Below, in pieces: positions 59,814 through 64,000 of a DNA stretch of 64,000 bases. A program made the translations under genes and the position numbers. Under the pieces are notes generated by a model. It was not told where the DNA came from, searched no databases, and saw only the letters and a program-made list of their open reading frames with translations. Origin of the DNA: Lachnospiraceae bacterium (lineage in GTDB: Bacteria > Bacillota > Clostridia > Lachnospirales > Lachnospiraceae); assembly GCA_910574715.1 (NCBI GenBank), contig CAJTCH010000010.1, forward strand, positions 1 to 64,000, in the 5' to 3' direction. The number at the start of each line of letters is the position of its first letter. Positions within the stretch are counted from its first letter, which is position 1.

Positions 59814-60599
59814 ATGGGAAAGATATATATGATCGGTTCGCAAAAAGGGGGTACGGCGAAGACCACTACTACGTTTAATCTGGCGTACTGTCTGCGGAAG
59901 ATGGGGAAGCGGGTTCTGGCTGTGGATTTTGACAGCCAGGCGAATTTGACAACGTGCTTCGGCGTGGAGGATACGGGGGTTTTGGAGGATACCATTGGGC
60001 ATCTGATGATGGCGCAGATTGAGGATATGAAGCTGCCGTTCCCGAAGAGGTACATACGGACGAAGGACGGGGTGGACTTCATCCCATCGTCTATTTATCT
60101 GTCGGTGGTGGATGCGAAGCTGCGGCTGGAGATGGGGGCGGAGCGGATGCTGTCCGGGATTCTGGAGCCGCTGCGGGGGAGGTATGATTATATTCTGATT
60201 GATACCTGCCCGTCACTGGGGACTTTGACGATCAATGCTTTGGCTACTGCGGACGAGGTGATCATCACGGTGAACCCCCAGCTTTTGGCTATGATGGGGA
60301 TGCAGGATTTTCTGCGGACGGTGGTGAAGATACGGAAGCGGATCAATCCGGGGCTGGGGATTGCGGGCATCCTGATGACCATGTGTGAGTCCAGGACGAA
60401 GCTGTGTAAGGTGCTGACGGAGGAAGTGATGGAGAGCTTCCAGGAGCAGATACGGGTGTTTGAGACGAGGATTCCCAGTACGGTGAAGGTGGGGGAGAGT
60501 ATTTATTACAGCCTGCCGGTGGCGGAGTACAGCCCGAAGGCGAGCGCGGGGATGGCTTATAAAAAGTTTGCAAAGGAGCTGGTTTCGTATGAAGGCTAA
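59814..60599 (+). CDS. parA: ParA-family partition ATPase
   Basis: The deviant Walker A motif KGGTAKTTTTFNLAY (residues ~11-25), VDFDSQANLTTCFG, IDTCPSLGTLTINAL and the NPQLLAM block identify a ParA/Soj ATPase of about 262 residues. It moves DNA by dynamic binding to the nucleoid with ParB. No N-terminal DNA-binding domain is present, so it is the small type. ATG 59814 is chosen (in-frame TTG at 59808 is also possible). It lies between symE and parB, with 11 bases of overlap into parB. The composition is GC-rich compared with the nuclease relic before and the genes after. Confidence 0.92.
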   Translation: MGKIYMIGSQKGGTAKTTTTFNLAYCLRKMGKRVLAVDFDSQANLTTCFGVEDTGVLEDTIGHLMMAQIEDMKLPFPKRYIRTKDGVDFIPSSIYLSVVDAKLRLEMGAERMLSGILEPLRGRYDYILIDTCPSLGTLTINALATADEVIITVNPQLLAMMGMQDFLRTVVKIRKRINPGLGIAGILMTMCESRTKLCKVLTEEVMESFQEQIRVFETRIPSTVKVGESIYYSLPVAEYSPKASAGMAYKKFAKELVSYEG

Positions 60600-61590
60600 T
60601 GGGACGAAGAGGAAGATTTTTAGTGACGCTGTGGACCTTCTGGCGGGGGCGGAAGAGGTCTCTGCTGTGGAGAACGGGATCAGGAGGCTGCCCATTGACA
60701 GTATCCGTCCGTTCCGGAAGCATCCGTTTCGGATGTATGAGGGGGAGCGTCTGGAGGATATGGTGGAGAGCATTAAGGAGCATGGGGTTCTGAATCCGGT
60801 GATTGTGTGGCAGGAGGGGGACGGGTATGAGATGCTTGCGGGGCATAACCGGCAGGTGGCGGGGAGGCTGGCAGGCTTGACGGAGATTCCGGCCATTGTG
60901 AAGACGGATCTGACGGAAGAGGACGCTTATGTGTATGTGATTGAGACCAATGTGATACAGAGGGGATTTGCGGAGCTTCTGCCCAGTGAGAAGGCGGCGG
61001 TGCTGGCGGAGCGGTATGAGAAGGTCAGCAGCCAGGGGCGGCGGAATGATATTTTGGAGGAGATCGCAAGGCTGAATGGGCAGGACACGGCGGGGACTTG
61101 TGGACATGATGTCCACAGGTTGAAGAGCCGGGATGCCATTGGGGAAGAGTATGGGATGACCGGGAGGAATATTGCCAGGTATATGCGGGTGCAGAAGCTG
61201 GAGGAGCCTTTGAAGGGGCGGCTGGACGAGGGAACGCTGCCTTTGGTGGCGGCGGTGGATTTGTCTTATCTGTCGGAGAAGGAGCAGGAAGTGGTGTCCG
61301 GGCTGGCGGAGCAGGGCAGGATTAAGCTGGATGCGAAGACGGCGAAGTGCGTCAGGGGCATGGCGGGGAATGTGACGGAAGAGGCGGTGCTGGGGGCACT
61401 GGATGGCGGGAAAGGGAAGAAGGCGGCTGCCGGAAGGAGCGTGAGGCTGCCGGCGGAGGTGTATGAGAGGTATTTTGGGAGTGTGAAGCCTGCGGATGTG
61501 GCGGGTATCGTGGAGGACGCGCTGGCGGCGTGGTTCGGGAAAGGGGGAGTGGCTGATGTTCCGGGCGGAAGAGATCGGGAGGCTGGATAG
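60589..61590 (+). CDS. parB: ParB-family partition protein (plasmid/ICE type)
   Basis: ATG 60589 follows AAAGGAG and overlaps parA by 11 bases. The ParB N-terminal domain has IDSIRPFRKHPFRMY, IKEHGVLNPVIV and the box AGHNRQVAGRLAGLTEIPAI (GHNR in place of the chromosomal GERR, as in mobile elements). A helix-turn-helix region follows (MTGRNIARYMRVQKLEEPL). The C-terminal ~70 residues hold a Gly/Ala/Lys linker and a short dimerisation-like end. At 333 residues it is longer than housekeeping Spo0J. It would bind parS sites on the element, but no inverted 16-bp parS sequence was recognised nearby. Confidence 0.9.
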   Translation: MKANGTKRKIFSDAVDLLAGAEEVSAVENGIRRLPIDSIRPFRKHPFRMYEGERLEDMVESIKEHGVLNPVIVWQEGDGYEMLAGHNRQVAGRLAGLTEIPAIVKTDLTEEDAYVYVIETNVIQRGFAELLPSEKAAVLAERYEKVSSQGRRNDILEEIARLNGQDTAGTCGHDVHRLKSRDAIGEEYGMTGRNIARYMRVQKLEEPLKGRLDEGTLPLVAAVDLSYLSEKEQEVVSGLAEQGRIKLDAKTAKCVRGMAGNVTEEAVLGALDGGKGKKAAAGRSVRLPAEVYERYFGSVKPADVAGIVEDALAAWFGKGGVADVPGGRDREAG

Positions 61591-61831
61591 GTCTTATTTT
61601 AACATTATTCTGGCGGAGGAATATGATGTGACGATCCAGTCGAAGAATACGGGGCATATCTGGTATATCCATAATCCAGAGTATCCGGGGGAGGGGGAGT
61701 GTATTATTTTCCATAAGCACAGGGCTTCACAGCCTTACCATCAGCATGGGAGGGCAAGGAGTCTGGGGCAGGCGGTACGGAGCATTATGGGGCATGATGT
61801 GTTCCAGATGAATGGGCGAAAATCTTTGTAG
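61556..61831 (+). CDS. 91-residue protein in the parAB unit, unknown function
   Basis: ATG 61556 lies inside the parB end (35-base overlap) after GGGGGAG, so it is translationally coupled. The product begins MFRAEEIGRLDRSYFNIILA and is rich in His and Tyr (HIWYIHNPEYPGEGECIIFH, then KHRASQPYHQHGRARSLGQA). It has no membrane segment and no zinc motif that I can name. Similar small proteins follow parAB on integrative elements of Lachnospiraceae, as far as I recall, without known role. An accessory partition or element-maintenance function is likely from position alone. Confidence 0.7.
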   Translation: MFRAEEIGRLDRSYFNIILAEEYDVTIQSKNTGHIWYIHNPEYPGEGECIIFHKHRASQPYHQHGRARSLGQAVRSIMGHDVFQMNGRKSL

Positions 61832-61981
61832 GATTATTGCCTTGACAATTTTATATGAATTAAGTGGAACTTCGGTATTGTTTGGTACATGCCGGAGTTT
61901 CTCTATAGTAAAAAGTGAGAATATGTGGTATTATTGTGTAGTGGGAAGCTAAAAATATGGTGAAGAATCAGAGGTGCGGAG

Positions 61982-63004
61982 ATGAATACAGAATGGAGCA
62001 TGAGTAGTGAAGAACGAAAGAAATTTTGGGATACTTTGTGTAGTCTGGATGGACAAGATGTTGAAAATGATATAAAAAGCTTATTGGCGACAATTAAGTT
62101 TCCAAGATTTTTATATAGGTATCGTTCCGTAAATAATAAGTCGCTTTCTGCATTGATAGAAAACAAGATGTATTTTTCTACATCGGATTATTATGATGAT
62201 CCTTTTGATACATATATAAGGATAGACCGTAATCTGGTATTAGAGGGGATTAAGCAGGAAGTAGAGGATTTAAGAAGTAATGAGAAGCGGCTTTCTGGTT
62301 TTTCTGATTATTTAGGTATTTCAAATGAGGAATGTCAAAACTTTTTGACAGATAAAACTGCTGAATTTATAGGAAATGTTTCTTATGATTTTTTTAAAGG
62401 GATTCGCAGGGAATTACGCAAGGAAATTTATTCAGTGTGTTTTTCTGATACGTGGAAAAACGAAAATTTATGGCTGAAATATGCGGATCAGCATAAGGGC
62501 TTTGCTGTGGTTTATGATAGAAGTGATGATTCGTCCTGGTTATGTGGGACTGAAAAAGAGTGCTTAAATTGTATGAACAAAGATTTGAATGCATATATTT
62601 ATCCAATGTGCTATTCTGATGAAAAATATGATGCCACAATCTATGCCAGAGATTATGTGGTACACAAGTTATTGGTGAATTTGAATAATTCGTATACGAA
62701 TCCCTTGTTGCGGTTTGTCTCTGATCATCCTTGGGAAAAAGAAAAGATTACTCTTATTAAGAAAAAATGTCATGAGTATGATGCAGAATGGCGTGCAATC
62801 CTTAGCACACCTTATTATTTAAATGCTCCGGTATATAAAAAATGGAAGCCATATGGGGTAATACTTGGATTAAATATGGAAGCAGATTCCAAAAAGTTAG
62901 TTGTTAATGCAGCAGAAACGGCTGGAATTACAGGAATTTTTCAAGTTGAGATATCAGATAATGATGAGTTAGAGTTGTTGCCGATATCGGGCAGAAAAGG
63001 ATAA
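61982..63004 (+). CDS. DUF2971-family protein
   Basis: The 340-residue AT-rich gene encodes the DUF2971 blocks: FLYRYRSVNNKSLSALIENK, MYFSTSDYYDDPFDTYIRID near the start, CFSDTWKNENLWLKYADQHK then GFAVVYDR in the middle, and KKKCHEYDAEWRAIL near the end. DUF2971 is a family of unknown biochemistry common on islands and prophages. The conserved Arg, Asp-Pro-Phe, Trp-x-x-Tyr-Ala and Glu-Trp-Arg make it look like an enzyme. ATG 61982 follows AGAGGTGCGGAG. The next frame starts four bases after its stop codon, so the two form an operon inserted behind parAB. Confidence 0.8.
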   Translation: MNTEWSMSSEERKKFWDTLCSLDGQDVENDIKSLLATIKFPRFLYRYRSVNNKSLSALIENKMYFSTSDYYDDPFDTYIRIDRNLVLEGIKQEVEDLRSNEKRLSGFSDYLGISNEECQNFLTDKTAEFIGNVSYDFFKGIRRELRKEIYSVCFSDTWKNENLWLKYADQHKGFAVVYDRSDDSSWLCGTEKECLNCMNKDLNAYIYPMCYSDEKYDATIYARDYVVHKLLVNLNNSYTNPLLRFVSDHPWEKEKITLIKKKCHEYDAEWRAILSTPYYLNAPVYKKWKPYGVILGLNMEADSKKLVVNAAETAGITGIFQVEISDNDELELLPISGRKG

Positions 63005-63008
63005 TACC

Positions 63009-64000
63009 ATGACAAAGGAAGAATTTATTAAAAAATGCAAAGCTGTATATATGATTGATTCCATAGATGAGGATAATGAAATTGAAATAGTAGGCCGTAG
63101 AAAATCAGAAGATGAGTATATCATGTTTGAAGATGTGGTAATCATTGATTTAGAAGCGGATTGTTGTGACATATATCATGTATTTACATATGAAGAATAT
63201 GATAGCTTGCTTACTGTTCGCGAAATTGATAGGGAAAAGTTATTAGTGATGCAGGCTTTAGGAAAATCATATGGAATATTGCCTGGAATGGATTTCTTTG
63301 ATGGAATGGGATGCCCATTTACAGATGTGCATGTTGGATATTTTAATGTGGAATACGATTTTGAAAATATCAAACAAATTCTGGGAGCTTTTGAATCAGC
63401 GCTTGCATCGTATGGAAATGCAGAAATAGATGAAGAGTATTTAATGATAAATTTTAAATCAGAATATTGTGCGTTTTTAGAGTATGGAGATGAGATAAAG
63501 TATGCTTATAGAATGTTGATGGAGTCCGATTATTCAGATATATCAGAACGATATCCCTCAAAATTTGGTAATATAGATAATGTGTTTGTAGATCGGCAGG
63601 GGGCTTTCATTGCAGGTTATGGCGATGATTCTTTTAAAAAGATTAAGGATTCGATGAAGTTCCAGACTTGTATGGCTGATAAAATTTATTCCGGTGAAAA
63701 ATACTGTTTGGCGCAATCTGGAGAATTAAAAGTCTCTATAAACAGCGAGTATCTTAAACGTATCAATGCATTTTTAGATATCATGGAGGTAGAGGATAAA
63801 GATTGTCAGGAATATGAAATAAGTCAAAATATATTGGTAGTTAAAACTTTGCACAGTGGTTTCTGGGCAATTATAATGGCTTTGAACGGTGAGCAGGATA
63901 TATTTGCCGTTGAAGAGTATAAGGGTATTCAGGAAATGTATAATAAGCTGTTGCCTTTTATATCTCCGGAGCTTTTACATGAAGAGTATAATTTTTCCAA
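63009..64000 (+). CDS. Unidentified protein, 5' part only (runs off the window)
   Basis: An open frame of 330 codons starts at ATG 63009, four bases after the DUF2971 stop, and continues past the window edge. It begins MTKEEFIKKCKAVYMIDSID and is acidic, rich in Asp, Glu and Tyr. It has two stretches of similar flavour (YDFENIKQILGAFESALASY, and later YLKRINAFLDIMEVEDKDC), which may indicate repeated domains. No membrane segment, zinc motif or nucleotide-binding loop is seen. Codon use and AT content match the DUF2971 gene, so they were probably acquired together. I cannot assign a family. Confidence 0.75.
   Translation, partial: MTKEEFIKKCKAVYMIDSIDEDNEIEIVGRRKSEDEYIMFEDVVIIDLEADCCDIYHVFTYEEYDSLLTVREIDREKLLVMQALGKSYGILPGMDFFDGMGCPFTDVHVGYFNVEYDFENIKQILGAFESALASYGNAEIDEEYLMINFKSEYCAFLEYGDEIKYAYRMLMESDYSDISERYPSKFGNIDNVFVDRQGAFIAGYGDDSFKKIKDSMKFQTCMADKIYSGEKYCLAQSGELKVSINSEYLKRINAFLDIMEVEDKDCQEYEISQNILVVKTLHSGFWAIIMALNGEQDIFAVEEYKGIQEMYNKLLPFISPELLHEEYNFS

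Noticed and set aside
60343-61116. Minus-strand frames over parA/parB
   Set aside because: They are shadows of GC-rich partition genes; the + strand products have clear ParA and ParB motifs.
59814-61590. parA-parB as the chromosomal soj-spo0J locus
   Set aside because: The GHNR box, the lack of gidB/rnpA neighbours, the symE linkage and the island setting point to a mobile-element partition system.

Overview
The window looks like a chromosomal segment of a gut Lachnospiraceae bacterium (Clostridium cluster XIVa; Dorea, Faecalicatena or Blautia-like). This is judged from gene content: PPi-type phosphofructokinase, DUF5721 and DUF6106 proteins, MutS2, a lone ClpX, a divergent LigA, a three-part anaerobic glycerol-3-phosphate dehydrogenase with a DUF1667 subunit, and LarC/LarE. 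The codon use of the core genes, roughly half GC, also fits. No rRNA, CRISPR array or replication origin was seen.

Layout. (1) 1-6630 is an AT-rich scar of mobile DNA: a truncated Maff2-type conjugative-element protein, an XRE regulator overlapping an ABC exporter, a UvrD-type helicase scrap, a ~210-bp giant palindrome, an AlbA_2/RecG-like regulator with three upstream repeats, and a serine-recombinase/transposase chimera. (2) 6632-16759 starts with an ECF sigma/anti-sigma pair with a probable self-recognised promoter, a DEAD-box helicase and a DUF5721 gene. It continues with a secreted-polymer acetylation operon (SGNH, MBOAT, DHHW) that runs into rluF and a divergent ligA. (3) 16813-25517 holds clpX, an S8 protease/coiled-coil/LspA-like group, a D-2-hydroxyacid dehydrogenase, three tRNAs, a C39-like peptidase and larC-larE. 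(4) 25590-36240 is a glycan-use region: AraC regulator plus GH20 hexosaminidase, a sugar ABC transporter, a second AraC regulator and a GH2 beta-galactosidase. A possible structured RNA with a 21-codon reading frame lies at its left end. (5) 36316-42795 holds a pyridoxal kinase, tRNA-Arg, a 50-residue Cys-motif miniprotein, PPi-phosphofructokinase, and a kinase-like/TPR protein overlapping an Ig-like surface protein.

(6) 42790-48473 is the glycerol operon glpP-glpK-(GlpA-like)-(GlpB-like)-DUF1667. Terminator-like leaders lie before glpP and before the dehydrogenase genes, which suggests GlpP antitermination at two points. (7) 48573-57840 carries an amidase, mutS2 with a two-component system, an HtrA relative that has lost its catalytic triad, a YhaM-like exoribonuclease and rlmD. 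(8) 57841-64000, directly after rlmD, looks like a genomic island: RhuM and YhcG remnants, a SymE-like toxin gene, plasmid-type parA-parB with a 91-residue protein, a DUF2971 gene and an unidentified open reading frame cut by the window edge.

The strongest leads for unfamiliar biology are the free-standing DUF1667-like miniprotein, the triad-less HtrA, the kinase-like/Ig-like pair, the palindromic element family (three relatives, two of them in the glp leaders), the candidate sORF RNA at 25.6 kb, and the cargo of the post-rlmD island. All assignments rest on reading the sequence and on memory of the families; no database search was run.
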